Shown here: piece by piece, positions 39,541-48,160 of the stretch
Layout of the letters: the number at the start of each line of letters is the position of its first letter
Position numbering within the stretch: position 1 is the stretch's first letter
DNA from: Psychrobacter sp. M13
GTDB taxonomy: Bacteria > Pseudomonadota > Gammaproteobacteria > Pseudomonadales > Moraxellaceae
Assembly (NCBI RefSeq): GCF_030718935.1
Contig: NZ_CP132194.1
Span: 2,294,001 to 2,358,000, forward strand
Direction of reading: 5' to 3'
Length of the DNA stretch: 64,000 nt
The notes under the pieces: generated by a model
Seen by the model: the letters and a program-made list of their open reading frames with translations, nothing else
Databases searched by the model: none
What the model was told of the DNA's origin: nothing
Position numbers and translations under genes: made by a program

Positions 39541-39846
39541 GCTTAACAGCTAATGGTTTTATTATAGAAAATAGTCTGTTATCAAATAGTCTGTTATAAA
39601 TAGTAGTGGTTGTTGATAACAGTATTAACCACCGTAACCGCGCTTTAATTATCTCTTAAAGCTTGATAAATGACGGTCAAGTAACTCTAAAACAGCGATA
39701 AACTTATCAAGACGTTACACTGCTAGGCATTAAACTGTCAACTGTAAATAACTTGATTCAACGATAAGCTATTTATTTGATACAGATCTCAAGACAATAA
39801 GCTGACTGATTTAGCACCTAAAAGTCTTTATTGACTGGCTTATCTT

Positions 39847-40458
39847 TTAGGATGAAGTATTCGCTAAAATTGTACTATTTATATCCTTGCTGGGTAGCTT
39901 TTGCACTTGTAGCGCCCATTGCTCCAGCTGAGTCTTTAGTACCAATAAGTCAGCTTCAATCGCCGCTGCTTTATAGCTTGGGTTAGTGATAGGACGCACG
40001 TAAGCGATATCGTCCCAGTAGATCACAATACTATTGGCCTTGATTGATAGTGCTTTCACAAACGGCTCGATCGTCGCAGGTAATGCCAAAGGTATTTTGT
40101 CTAGGTTGAAATTAGCCTTTATAGCAGTGCTTTTAGCTAACGGGCTTTTTAGGACTGTACTATTAGCAGTAACATTATTTTCGGTGTTTGGTCGCCATTC
40201 ACCTTCTATGACTTGATAACGGGTCTGTGGCAGCTGCATGTTATCGAACACTACCCCATATTGACCCATCATCCCGCGCCCATATTCATTATCGCGACCA
40301 CGTACCCAATCAGGGCAGGCCACAAGCTTAGGATTGAGCTGCAAGCGCCGCGCTGTCATGCGCAACTTGTCCAAACGCTGATCGATACCGCTGGGTTTGA
40401 GCGCCATCATACTCCCTAATACAAAAAGGACGATAGCAATAGCGATCCACATTCCCAT
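39847..40458 (-). CDS. Hypothetical membrane-anchored protein
   Basis: A 203-residue protein. An N-terminal helix (MWIAIAIVLFVLGSMMAL) is followed by KPSGIDQRLDKLRMTARRLQ (basic, inside) and a soluble domain with LVACPDWVRGRDNEY, GQYGVVFDNMQL, and a C-terminal helical stretch (KAAAIEADLLVLKTQLEQWALQVQKL). One Cys only. I chose the ATG at 40458 with AAGG upstream; a TTG at 40467 lies too close to it. The family is not recognised; the helix-plus-domain layout suggests an inner-membrane protein of unknown role. Confidence 0.7.
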   Translation of the reverse strand: MGMWIAIAIVLFVLGSMMALKPSGIDQRLDKLRMTARRLQLNPKLVACPDWVRGRDNEYGRGMMGQYGVVFDNMQLPQTRYQVIEGEWRPNTENNVTANSTVLKSPLAKSTAIKANFNLDKIPLALPATIEPFVKALSIKANSIVIYWDDIAYVRPITNPSYKAAAIEADLLVLKTQLEQWALQVQKLPSKDINSTILANTSS

Positions 40459-40745
40459 GACAACCAACCTTGTTAACGATATTAAAGTTTATAGATGACG
40501 ACGATTTTAGTTGCGCGCACGCTGTCTTTAATGAGTACAAACCAGAAAAAATCAAGCATGAGCAAAACTTTGACTCTTAAATGATGACTATCTAGCTAAA
40601 ACGCTCTACATTATCAACTCAGTATTTCTACTGTTATATCAATTGCTTAAATAGAATAATCATCTCAATAATAACAAGATGCCAAAAGTAGTTCTGCCAA
40701 AAAATGCTATGATAAACCATAATTTTAGACTTGCGCAGGTTTATT

Positions 40746-41267
40746 ATGTCTTATTTTTTAAACGTAACCACTATCAACAAGCAAAGTCTTGGCTTAGTAG
40801 CTATAGGTACGGCGATGTTGGCGCTATCTGGTTGTGCTACTACTCAAAGCCTAACCCCTCAGCAGTGTCAAGTTAGTAATTGGCAAGATATTGGTTATGC
40901 AGATGGCTTGCAGGGACGTTCTGGCGCTTATTTTGGCAATCACGCCAATGACTGTGCTAGCGTAGTCGGTGCAACCCCAAATCGTATGCTGTGGGAGCAA
41001 GGTCGTCAAGTCGGTCTTAAAAGTTACTGTACGGAGCTCAACGCCTATAAAGCAGGGCGCGAAGGTTACGACTGGCAGCCTGTTTGTCCACTCGAAGGTA
41101 TTGAAAAACTAGAAGAAGCCTACTCTCAAGGTCGCTATTATTATATCCGTCAGCGCGATTTGGATTATCTGCGCTCGCCCTATCCTTTTGGATATGGTGG
41201 CCGTTTAGGTTATGGTCGCTATGGGTATACACCATTTGGCTATGGTCCTTACAATCATGGCTGGTAA
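40746..41267 (+). CDS. DUF2799-type lipoprotein with Gly/Tyr-rich tail
   Basis: A 173-residue lipoprotein: signal VAIGTAMLALSGC with the lipidation Cys, then QDIGYADGLQGRSGAYFGNHANDCA, KAGREGYDWQPVCPLEGI and SQGRYYYIRQRDLDYL, which fit the DUF2799 family of envelope lipoproteins. The C-terminus is a run rich in Gly, Tyr and Pro (FGYGGRLGYGRYGYTPFGYG...). An in-frame TTG at 40731 adds five residues; the ATG at 40746 is preferred. Function of the family is unknown. A tiny membrane-protein gene follows after 18 nt. Confidence 0.75.
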   Translation: MSYFLNVTTINKQSLGLVAIGTAMLALSGCATTQSLTPQQCQVSNWQDIGYADGLQGRSGAYFGNHANDCASVVGATPNRMLWEQGRQVGLKSYCTELNAYKAGREGYDWQPVCPLEGIEKLEEAYSQGRYYYIRQRDLDYLRSPYPFGYGGRLGYGRYGYTPFGYGPYNHGW

Positions 41268-41285
41268 GTGCATTTTTATAAATCG

Positions 41286-41435
41286 ATGATGTCAGCTATC
41301 AATAAAAGAAAACCTTACAAAATTACTTTTGCAAGGTTGGAGAAAAAAGCCATTATTTTATTTATTTTTCTTATTATCTTAGTTATTTTTTTAGGGATTG
41401 GGCTACTGGTTTATATCGGTGGTTTGCTTTTATAA
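41286..41435 (+). CDS. Predicted 49-residue single-span membrane protein
   Basis: An open frame of 49 codons from two adjacent ATG codons to TAA. A basic N-terminus (NKRKPYKITFARLEKKA) leads into a single strongly hydrophobic helix (IILFIFLIILVIFLGIGLLV) and a short GG-containing end, the layout of a small inner-membrane protein with N-in topology. It starts 18 nt after the DUF2799 gene. There is no good ribosome site, so it may depend on re-initiation, or may not be translated. Confidence 0.5.
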   Translation: MMSAINKRKPYKITFARLEKKAIILFIFLIILVIFLGIGLLVYIGGLLL

Positions 41436-41476
41436 GTAAATCTCTAGACGTTCATTAATTAATCATCAAATAACTT

Positions 41477-41878
41477 TTAGTCATTCACAAACGCAATCTT
41501 AGTCAATCCTGCGGTACTCGCCGCTGCTAATACTTGCGCGACACTATCGTATTTACTGTCCTTATCCGCTCGTAGCTGAATTGCTGGATCTTTTCCCGTA
41601 CTGGCCTCTTGTTGCAAACGCGTCTGAAGCTCATCCATACTAATAGCCTCGCTATCCCAAAATATCCCAGCGTCCTTATCGATGCTAATTTGAATAGCCT
41701 CTGGTGGCTGCTCATTCACTGCGGCACTGGTCTTAGGCAAGTCTAATGGTACGGTTGGGTTCAATACCGTTGCCGTCAATAAAAAGATAATCATCAATAC
41801 CAACATAACGTCGATAAGCGGGATGAGATTCATCTCGTTTAGCCCTTGAGCGTCATTATCCCCTAGCTGAAATGCCAT
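41477..41878 (-). CDS. exbD: Biopolymer transport protein ExbD
   Basis: A 133-residue inner-membrane protein of the TonB energising complex. The single helix holds the proton-path Asp in NLIPLIDVMLVLMIIFLLTA; the periplasmic part (AIQISIDKDAGIFWD, AIQLRADKDSKYDSVAQVL) is standard ExbD/TolR. AAGG before the ATG. Last gene of tonB-exbB-exbD, 98 bp after exbB. Confidence 0.94.
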   Translation of the reverse strand: MAFQLGDNDAQGLNEMNLIPLIDVMLVLMIIFLLTATVLNPTVPLDLPKTSAAVNEQPPEAIQISIDKDAGIFWDSEAISMDELQTRLQQEASTGKDPAIQLRADKDSKYDSVAQVLAAASTAGLTKIAFVND

Positions 41879-41976
41879 AACCTTCTCACTACTTTATTGA
41901 TACGCTTGGTTTATATATTTAATCAATGAGTTTGCTATCGTGCCTATAAAACTAACAATCGCAAAACCGCTATGCT

Positions 41977-42651
41977 TTAGAGCTGTGAGCTTGAGACATT
42001 ACGATACTGACTATCCGCTTTACTCGTTTGCGTAGGCGCAGATTTTATGAGCGCATCGGTATGTCCGTTTTGTATAGGTGTAGTCGCTATAGCTTTTAGA
42101 TTAACGGACTCGGCGAGCAAATCATGCGCTTTATCATTGGCAAAGTACATAACACGGCGATTGACGCGTACCGCAAGGTTATAAAACACTACGGCTGGAA
42201 TGGCGACCGCTATGCCAAGCCCTGTCATGATAAGCGCTTCACCGATAGGGCCTGCTACTTGCCCTAAACCCGCTTGACCACTAGTGCCAATATTATGCAG
42301 CGCATGGAAGATACCCCACACCGTCCCAAATAGCCCAATAAAAGGCGCAATAGCAGCTGTCGTCCCTAAGATAGGCAGTCCGCGCTCGCTCATATAACGA
42401 TAGCGACTGATGTGCTTAAGTAGTGCTTGCTCAGTGACCAAGCGACGCGTGGCAGCATCCGAATCAATAAGTTCAGCACGCTTGACTGCAATCTGCTGGG
42501 TTAAGTCATCGGCTATAATAGTTGCCAGCTTACGACTTTGAATCACCCGTACGATACCTGTCACCCAAGAGATGAGCGATAATCCTAGTAATAAGAAAAA
42601 TAAGCTCTTAGTGACTAAGTCGCTAATTTGCCAGTAGTGCATAAAGTCCAT
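41977..42651 (-). CDS. exbB: Biopolymer transport protein ExbB
   Basis: A 224-residue inner-membrane protein forming the proton channel with ExbD. Three helices: the first near residues 12-33, the others around GTTAAIAPFIGLFGTVWGIF and PIGEALIMTGLGIAVAIPAV, both MotA/TolQ/ExbB signature helices. AAGGAG precedes the ATG. Middle gene of the tonB operon; a 40-residue polar tail (TTPIQNGHTDALIKSAPTQT) follows the domain. Confidence 0.94.
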   Translation of the reverse strand: MDFMHYWQISDLVTKSLFFLLLGLSLISWVTGIVRVIQSRKLATIIADDLTQQIAVKRAELIDSDAATRRLVTEQALLKHISRYRYMSERGLPILGTTAAIAPFIGLFGTVWGIFHALHNIGTSGQAGLGQVAGPIGEALIMTGLGIAVAIPAVVFYNLAVRVNRRVMYFANDKAHDLLAESVNLKAIATTPIQNGHTDALIKSAPTQTSKADSQYRNVSSSQL

Positions 42652-42761
42652 TTGGGACTCCTTATAACGTTTAAATAACTTTTAAGATTTATGAAGCTTT
42701 CGAATTGATGAGCTCAAATTGATATAAAGCGCTGTTTTTACAATTTTCGTTATGTCCGTTA

Positions 42762-43709
42762 TTACAAGTTCATACGAAATGTGAAAGTGGCTGTGCTTTT
42801 TGTAGGATTGTTACCTCTCGTAGCTGGATGAAGCTTAGCTTTTGATAATGCTCTTATAAAATCTCTGTCAAATTCATTGTTACCTGAAGACTTAGATTTT
42901 CTTATATTCCCTATATTGCCATTAGAGTCAACCGACATACTCACACTGATTGAAGCTTCAAACCCTTGGAAACCATAATCTTTGTTTTTAATAGAAGTAA
43001 ATTTAGGTTCTCTTGACCAACTTGATTTACCTATATTGCCATAACTAACAGGTTGCGCTGCAGCTTCTCTTTCTTTAGCTTCTCTCTCTTTAGCTTCTCT
43101 CTCTTTAGCTTCTCTCTCTTTAGCTTCTCTCTCTTTAGCTTCTCTCTCTTTAGCTTCTCTCTCTTTAGCTTCTCTTTCTTTAGCTTCTCTTTCTTTAGCT
43201 TCTCTTTCTTTAGATTCTCTCTCTTTAGATTCTCTCTCTTTAGATTCTCTCTCTTTAGATTCACGAGCTTCATTCAGTATTCTTGCTCGCTCAGCTAAGT
43301 CTTCTTTGGTTGGATTAGTATCGGTTGGCAAGCTAGATAACTCTGTGATAGTAGGTTCTTGCTTGACTGTCTTATTGACAGTGGGCTTAAGTTTATCGAC
43401 AGGCTTAGCCTTATGTTTTTCGACTATTTTTGGTTTAGCAGCAGCAACAGGCTTAGCTTTCGGTTGAATCTTAACTTTTTTGACTGGCTCTTCTTTTATC
43501 TCTTTAACGACGACTTCTTCAATTTCGACAGGTGGTGGCGGTAATAGCTGTATTTCGATAGGTGGTGTCACTATGGGCAACTCAATGGTAGGCGCAGGCG
43601 GTTTTATCGCCACCAAAGCCACTGCTGCCAGCACATGTAGTCCGACGACTAGGCTAACAGCGAGCATTATCAACTTAACTGGCGGCGTATTAAAATCTGT
43701 CAAACTCAT
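42762..43709 (-). CDS. tonB: TonB energy transducer with tandem KERE(A/S) repeats
   Basis: A 315-residue protein that links the inner-membrane proton motor to outer-membrane receptors. N-terminal helix LIMLAVSLVVGLHVLAAVAL, then the Pro- and Lys-rich spacer (PPAPTIELPIVTPPIEIQLL, KPKIVEKHKAKPVDKLKP), then 13 perfect 5-residue repeats (four SKERE, nine AKERE) that should form a long charged helix, then a C-terminal domain (GFEASISVSMSVDSNGNIGN...FDRDFIRALSKAKLHPA). The repeat tract is not part of ordinary TonB and could set its reach across the periplasm. AGGG before the ATG; Fur-box-like sites upstream. First gene of tonB-exbB-exbD. Confidence 0.93.
   Translation of the reverse strand: MSLTDFNTPPVKLIMLAVSLVVGLHVLAAVALVAIKPPAPTIELPIVTPPIEIQLLPPPPVEIEEVVVKEIKEEPVKKVKIQPKAKPVAAAKPKIVEKHKAKPVDKLKPTVNKTVKQEPTITELSSLPTDTNPTKEDLAERARILNEARESKERESKERESKERESKEREAKEREAKEREAKEREAKEREAKEREAKEREAKEREAKEREAKEREAAAQPVSYGNIGKSSWSREPKFTSIKNKDYGFQGFEASISVSMSVDSNGNIGNIRKSKSSGNNEFDRDFIRALSKAKLHPATRGNNPTKSTATFTFRMNL
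43066..43260 (-). repeat. 13 tandem 15-bp units inside tonB
   Basis: Thirteen contiguous 15-bp units (for example TCTCTCTCTTTAGCT on the plus strand) with only two variable positions: CTCT versus TTCT, and AGCT versus AGAT at the unit end. Unit length is a multiple of three, so gain or loss of copies keeps the frame. Confidence 0.97.
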
Positions 43710-43759
43710 AATACCCTAATGATTCATCGAAAATAAAGTAAGATGATAATAATGCAAAC

Positions 43760-43780
43760 GATAACTATTATCAATAATAA
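43760..43780. promoter_or_regulatory. Fur-box-like site before tonB
   Basis: GATAACTATTATCAATAAT resembles the 19-bp Fur box (GATAATGATAATCATTATC). It lies about 55 bp upstream of the tonB start. Confidence 0.6.
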
Positions 43781-43819
43781 TTTATAAACTAATAGCGACT
43801 CGCCTTAGCGTTAATAAAA

Positions 43820-43846
43820 ATCATTATCATTATTATTGATAATGAG
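43820..43846. promoter_or_regulatory. Fur-box-like site between tonB and the siderophore-binding gene
   Basis: ATCATTATCATTATTATTG followed by ATAATGAG contains overlapping matches to the Fur box in the divergent control region, so iron could repress both directions. Confidence 0.7.
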
Positions 43847-43981
43847 TCTCAATTCATTTATCATGATTGCTTTGATTTTACTCAAACACTATTTGCAAAA
43901 TCGATATTAATAAAACCACTTTTCTGTTGTTCAGTCGACTTATTAATAGACGATCTAACCCCTGCTAACTACTGAGTTCTT

Positions 43982-45040
43982 ATGTCTAATACTACCCTCT
44001 CATCAAGCTCTGTCTCGAACCCTTGTATAGCGCCTTTGTTTAGACGCTCTTTATTGACTACGCTTACCGTATTAGTACTTGCTAGCGTGAGTGTGACAGG
44101 CTGCTCATCATCCGACGACACTCAAGACGATACAAAAAAAGAAAATAATAGCGCTGACGTATCTTCAAATATTGCAAACAATGATGCGGTTTCTGTTACC
44201 ACTATTGATATTGATACGGTAAAAGGGGATGTGAGCTTGCCAATTAACCCCTCACCGCTAGTGGTGTATGACATGACCTTGATGCAGGATTTGGCAGCGC
44301 TTGATGTGGCTGTTGATGGTATGCCAAGCGGTCTGCATTTAGATAATTTGCACTCAAAAAACCAGCCCGATCCCAAAGAGGTGGGCACGGTGTTTGAACC
44401 AGATCTTGAAGCCCTAAACGCTATGCAGCCGCAAGCTATCTTAGTTGGCTCGCGGATGGCAGAAAAATACAGTGCACTCTCTAGCATCGCCCCGACGCTG
44501 GATATGAGTATTGATACTACCAATATCTATGAGTCAAGCAAACAGCGCCTACATGATTTGGGCGCACTATTTGGCAAAAGTGATGAGGCGTTAAAGCTAC
44601 AGCAAGATATCGACGGTCTTATTGACGAGACAAAAACAGTCACTACTAATAAGGGCAATGGTTTAGTCGTCATGGTTAATGGCAATAAATTATCAGCCTA
44701 TGGTGATAAGTCGCGTTTTGGCTTTATCCATAGCGTACTTGGCGTGCCTATGGTAGATAATAAAATCGAAGATGGTCGTCATGGTCAGCCAGTATCTTTT
44801 GAATATCTGCAAAAAACCAATCCTGATTGGCTATTTGTGATTGATCGTAGTGCGGCTATTGGTGAGGACAGCGCTGGTGCAAAAGCTGTCTTGGACAATC
44901 CGTTGGTTGCACAAACAACAGCATGGAAAAAGAATCAAGTGGTGTATCTAAGTCCAGATTCTTACTTAGCATTCGGTGGTTATTATCAGTGGATGCAGGA
45001 TTTAACAGCGATTAAAACCGCATTTAGCAACGCAAAATAA
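43982..45040 (+). CDS. Siderophore ABC transporter substrate-binding lipoprotein
   Basis: A 352-residue periplasmic binding protein. The lipoprotein signal (LLTTLTVLVLASVSVTGC) follows a long n-region of about 22 residues. An acidic, Asp/Asn-rich linker leads to the type III binding fold: PLVVYDMTLMQDLAALDVAV, PDLEALNAMQPQAILVGSRM, SIAPTLDMSIDTTN, SFEYLQKTNPDWLFVIDR. These blocks fit the CeuE/VctP/FatB group that binds catecholate siderophores such as enterobactin breakdown products. First gene of a four-gene uptake operon, divergent from tonB and behind Fur-like sites. The exact siderophore cannot be read from sequence. Confidence 0.88.
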   Translation: MSNTTLSSSSVSNPCIAPLFRRSLLTTLTVLVLASVSVTGCSSSDDTQDDTKKENNSADVSSNIANNDAVSVTTIDIDTVKGDVSLPINPSPLVVYDMTLMQDLAALDVAVDGMPSGLHLDNLHSKNQPDPKEVGTVFEPDLEALNAMQPQAILVGSRMAEKYSALSSIAPTLDMSIDTTNIYESSKQRLHDLGALFGKSDEALKLQQDIDGLIDETKTVTTNKGNGLVVMVNGNKLSAYGDKSRFGFIHSVLGVPMVDNKIEDGRHGQPVSFEYLQKTNPDWLFVIDRSAAIGEDSAGAKAVLDNPLVAQTTAWKKNQVVYLSPDSYLAFGGYYQWMQDLTAIKTAFSNAK

Positions 45041-45088
45041 TAGCTTACAACAGCTATCCTTTACGCCAGCCACAAATTAGTAGCCATT

Positions 45089-46204
45089 ATGTCCTTATTT
45101 TCTAATCATGCTACTAATCACGACACTAGCAGAGATAACGCTAACAGTGATACCTCCATATCTTCTACGCCATCAAGATGGCAGCAGATAATGGGGCATT
45201 TAACCACTGAACCACGCCACATTAAGATAGCGCCTTGGTTGATCAATACTATAAGCCTTATCATCATGGGGTTTTTGGTATTGCTCAGTCTATCGATTGG
45301 TGTGGCAGACTTTTCTTGGTCAGGGATTTTTCATAGCTTTATCACTCACAGTGCAAATTCAGATAGCTCGCTGCTGTTCGTCAGTCGCATACCACGGACG
45401 ATTGCCATTATTTTGACCGGTATTGCTATGGCAGTTGCTGGGATGATTATTCAAGTGGTGCTCAAAAACCGCTTCGTCGAGCCGTCGATGGTTGGTGCCA
45501 CTCAAAGCGCCGCGCTTGGCTTATTAGTCGTCAGTCTATTCTTTCCTGCCAGCGCATTAATTGTAAAAATGAGTGTAGCAACCATCACAGCGGTATTTGG
45601 CATGATGCTATTTATGCTGCTGATTCACCGTATTCCGCCGACTGACTTTTTGATGATTCCGCTAATTGGTATCGTATTTGGTGGGATTATTGATGCTATT
45701 ACGACCTTTATTGCCTATCAAACTGAAACCTTGCAAATGCTCAGTGTTTGGCAATTTGGCGACTTCTCTAGCGTGTTGGCAGGACGTTATGAGCTGTTAT
45801 GGTTGACAGGCGGATTGTGTGTCATTGCTTATATTATTGCCGATAAACTGACTATTATAGGTTTAGGAGATAATATCGCTTTGAACTTAGGTATCAGTAA
45901 GCGTCAAGTGACTTGGATTGGCGTCGGTATGGTCGCCATGATGAGTGCCGTTGTAGTAGTCACGGTTGGGGTAATACCCTTTATTGGTTTGGTCGTGCCG
46001 AATATCGTCAGCCGTATTATGGGTGATAAGCTCAGGCGCAGCTTACCTGCCGTTGCCTTGCTAGGTGCTTCTGCGGTATTGATTTGCGATATTATCGGGC
46101 GCTCTATTCGTTATCCATTTGAGGTACCAGTAGCGACCGTATTTGGCGTGGTCGGTACGGTCATATTTTTATGGCTGTTATTACGTGCGCCTGCTGAGAC
46201 CTAA
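45089..46204 (+). CDS. Siderophore ABC transporter permease (FecCD family), first
   Basis: A 371-residue inner-membrane permease with about ten helices. LFVSRIPRTIAIILTGIAMA, AGMIIQVVLKNRFVEPSMVG, MLSVWQFGDFSSVLAGRYEL, IALNLGISKRQVTWIGVGMV and VGVIPFIGLVVPNIVSRIMG are FecCD blocks. About 40 polar residues (ATNHDTSRDNANSDTSISST) precede the first helix, which is unusual. It pairs with the next permease in the operon. Confidence 0.92.
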   Translation: MSLFSNHATNHDTSRDNANSDTSISSTPSRWQQIMGHLTTEPRHIKIAPWLINTISLIIMGFLVLLSLSIGVADFSWSGIFHSFITHSANSDSSLLFVSRIPRTIAIILTGIAMAVAGMIIQVVLKNRFVEPSMVGATQSAALGLLVVSLFFPASALIVKMSVATITAVFGMMLFMLLIHRIPPTDFLMIPLIGIVFGGIIDAITTFIAYQTETLQMLSVWQFGDFSSVLAGRYELLWLTGGLCVIAYIIADKLTIIGLGDNIALNLGISKRQVTWIGVGMVAMMSAVVVVTVGVIPFIGLVVPNIVSRIMGDKLRRSLPAVALLGASAVLICDIIGRSIRYPFEVPVATVFGVVGTVIFLWLLLRAPAET

Positions 46205-46266
46205 GCGATCTATATTGTTTAGATGAGCGTTATCCTACTTGCCATTCTCTTTTAAAAGATTAGCGT

Positions 46267-47325
46267 ATGCCTTTGCCGTCTACTGTTGAAAGCTCACATA
46301 TTGAAAGCTCGAACACCAATACTAGTCATAATGATCATTCATGGCTTGGCAAGCTCTCACGCTTACGATTAACGCTAGTAGCCCACCCCTGCTTGATTGC
46401 TACGGTTATTTTGCTTATCTCAGCAATACTGTTTTTGACGATCAATGTGCATGGTTATTGGGATTTTGCGCTACCTTTGCGTGGTAAAAAGCTATTGGCC
46501 TTGATGGTTGTCGGCTATGCCATTGGCGTCTCTACACTACTCTTTCAAACCTTAACCCATAATCCTATTTTGACGCCGTCCCTACTGGGCTTTGACTCGC
46601 TTTATGTGCTACTGCAAAGCTTATTGGTTTTCTTTTTAGGGGCGATTAGCTTTACCAGTCTGGATCCAGTTGCCAAATTTTCGCTTGAGATTGTGTTGAT
46701 GTTTGGCGCATCGTTGCTGCTATTTAAAGTGCTGTTTTCCAAAAGCAGTCAGGATTTAACACGGCTGATATTAGTAGGGGTTATTTTTGGGGTGTTATTT
46801 CGCAGCTTATCGGCATTAATTGCACGGCTGATTAATCCTGATGATTTCGTCGTTGTACAATCAGCGAGCTACGCCCAATTTAATACGGTGAATCCGCAGC
46901 TGCTCGGTATTAGTCTAGCGATTTGTGCTATTAGCGCTGTATTCGTCTGGCGCTGGCGCTATCAATGCGATGTATTGATGCTGGGTAAAGCGCAGGCCGT
47001 TAATTTAGGTATTCATTATCAACGCTTAGCATTTGGGCTATTAACCGTCATCGCGGTATTGGTCGCCACCGCTACCGCACTGGTCGGTCCAGTGACTTTT
47101 TTTGGCTTATTAGTTTGCGCCTTGACCAATCGACTTGCCAGTAATATGTATCACAGTCAACGGCTCATATTAGTCAGTCTAATCGCCATGATTTGTTTAG
47201 TACTTGGCCAAACGCTTTTTGAGCAAGTACTCGGTATGGCGGGCGTATTATCAGTAGTCATTGAGCTGGCGGGCGGATTAGTCTTTTTAGCCTTGATATT
47301 TATGAGTCAACGTCGCTCAAGATAG
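46267..47325 (+). CDS. Siderophore ABC transporter permease (FecCD family), second
   Basis: A 352-residue partner permease. LRGKKLLALMVVGYAIGVST, TLTHNPILTPSLLGFDSLYV, YAQFNTVNPQLLGISLAICA, QAVNLGIHYQRLAFGLLTVI and TALVGPVTFFGLLVCALTNR show the fold. The N-terminus also carries a polar stretch of about 25 residues before the first helix. It follows the first permease by 62 bp and precedes the ATPase gene. Confidence 0.92.
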   Translation: MPLPSTVESSHIESSNTNTSHNDHSWLGKLSRLRLTLVAHPCLIATVILLISAILFLTINVHGYWDFALPLRGKKLLALMVVGYAIGVSTLLFQTLTHNPILTPSLLGFDSLYVLLQSLLVFFLGAISFTSLDPVAKFSLEIVLMFGASLLLFKVLFSKSSQDLTRLILVGVIFGVLFRSLSALIARLINPDDFVVVQSASYAQFNTVNPQLLGISLAICAISAVFVWRWRYQCDVLMLGKAQAVNLGIHYQRLAFGLLTVIAVLVATATALVGPVTFFGLLVCALTNRLASNMYHSQRLILVSLIAMICLVLGQTLFEQVLGMAGVLSVVIELAGGLVFLALIFMSQRRSR

Positions 47326-47382
47326 TAAGCATATTAAGTTATCAAAATTCAGCTCATAGAGAGTCAAAGAAAAGTAAAAAAT

Positions 47383-48153
47383 ATGATAAAAATAACAGGC
47401 GTATCGCATTACATTGGCAAGCAAAAAATCCTGCATGATATTGAGTTATCATTGCCCTCCTCACAAGTAATCGCCTTAATCGGCCCTAATGGTGCGGGAA
47501 AATCGACTTTGTTCTCAGTCATGGCGCGCCTGCAACCATTGCAAAGCGGACAAGTAAGCTTTACTGTAGCTAATGAAGAGCAGGATATCATTCAGTGCGA
47601 TGCACGGACGCTATCTAAAACAGTCGCAATGCTTAGTCAAGACAACCAAGTACAAGGGCGATTGTGCGTTCATGAGCTACTGATGTTTGGGCGCTATCCA
47701 TACCATCAAGGACAACCTACTGCAAAAGATCAGCAAAAAGTCGATGAGATTATCGAGCGCTTTGAGCTACGACCTTTAGCCGATCGTTTTTTATCTGCCT
47801 TATCGGGTGGGCAACGGCAACGGGTGCTTATTGCGATGATTGTCTGCCAAGATACGCCCTATTTACTGCTAGATGAGCCGTTAAATAACCTTGACATGTA
47901 TCATTCGGGGCGCTTGATGCGTGAATTACGGGAGTTGAGTCATAGTCAACAAAAAACCGTCGTCATTGTCTTGCACGATATCAATCAAGCCGCACAATTT
48001 GCCGATACTGTGGTCACTATGAAAGAGGGTCAAGTACAAGCTATTGGTCATCCTGTTGAGGTCATCACCCGACAGACTATGAAGGATCTCTATAACGTCG
48101 ATGTGACCGTACTTAATCATCAAGGTCGTCCAGTGATTGTAGATGCGGTTTAA
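47383..48153 (+). CDS. Siderophore ABC transporter ATP-binding protein
   Basis: A 256-residue ATPase driving import. Walker A LIGPNGAGKSTLFSVMAR, Q-loop MLSQDNQ, signature LSGGQRQRVLIAMI, Walker B PYLLLDEPLNNLDMYH, H-loop VIVLHDINQAAQFAD. Matches the FecE/CeuD group. Last gene of the operon; it converges with the siderophore-interacting reductase, whose stop is 7 bp away, so no room for a separate terminator hairpin was seen. Confidence 0.95.
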   Translation: MIKITGVSHYIGKQKILHDIELSLPSSQVIALIGPNGAGKSTLFSVMARLQPLQSGQVSFTVANEEQDIIQCDARTLSKTVAMLSQDNQVQGRLCVHELLMFGRYPYHQGQPTAKDQQKVDEIIERFELRPLADRFLSALSGGQRQRVLIAMIVCQDTPYLLLDEPLNNLDMYHSGRLMRELRELSHSQQKTVVIVLHDINQAAQFADTVVTMKEGQVQAIGHPVEVITRQTMKDLYNVDVTVLNHQGRPVIVDAV

Positions 48154-48160
48154 TGTAGAG

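Noticed and set aside
39521..39600. Gene on the plus strand after the double AGGAGGT motif
   Set aside because: The next ATG opens a frame of only a few codons before a stop; no gene supports the motif.
43066..43260. Possible CRISPR-like array
   Set aside because: Units are contiguous with no spacers and are in frame inside tonB; a coding minisatellite.
43053..43298. Plus-strand Phe/Ser repeat frame (FSLFS units)
   Set aside because: It is the antisense reading of the tonB 15-bp repeat.
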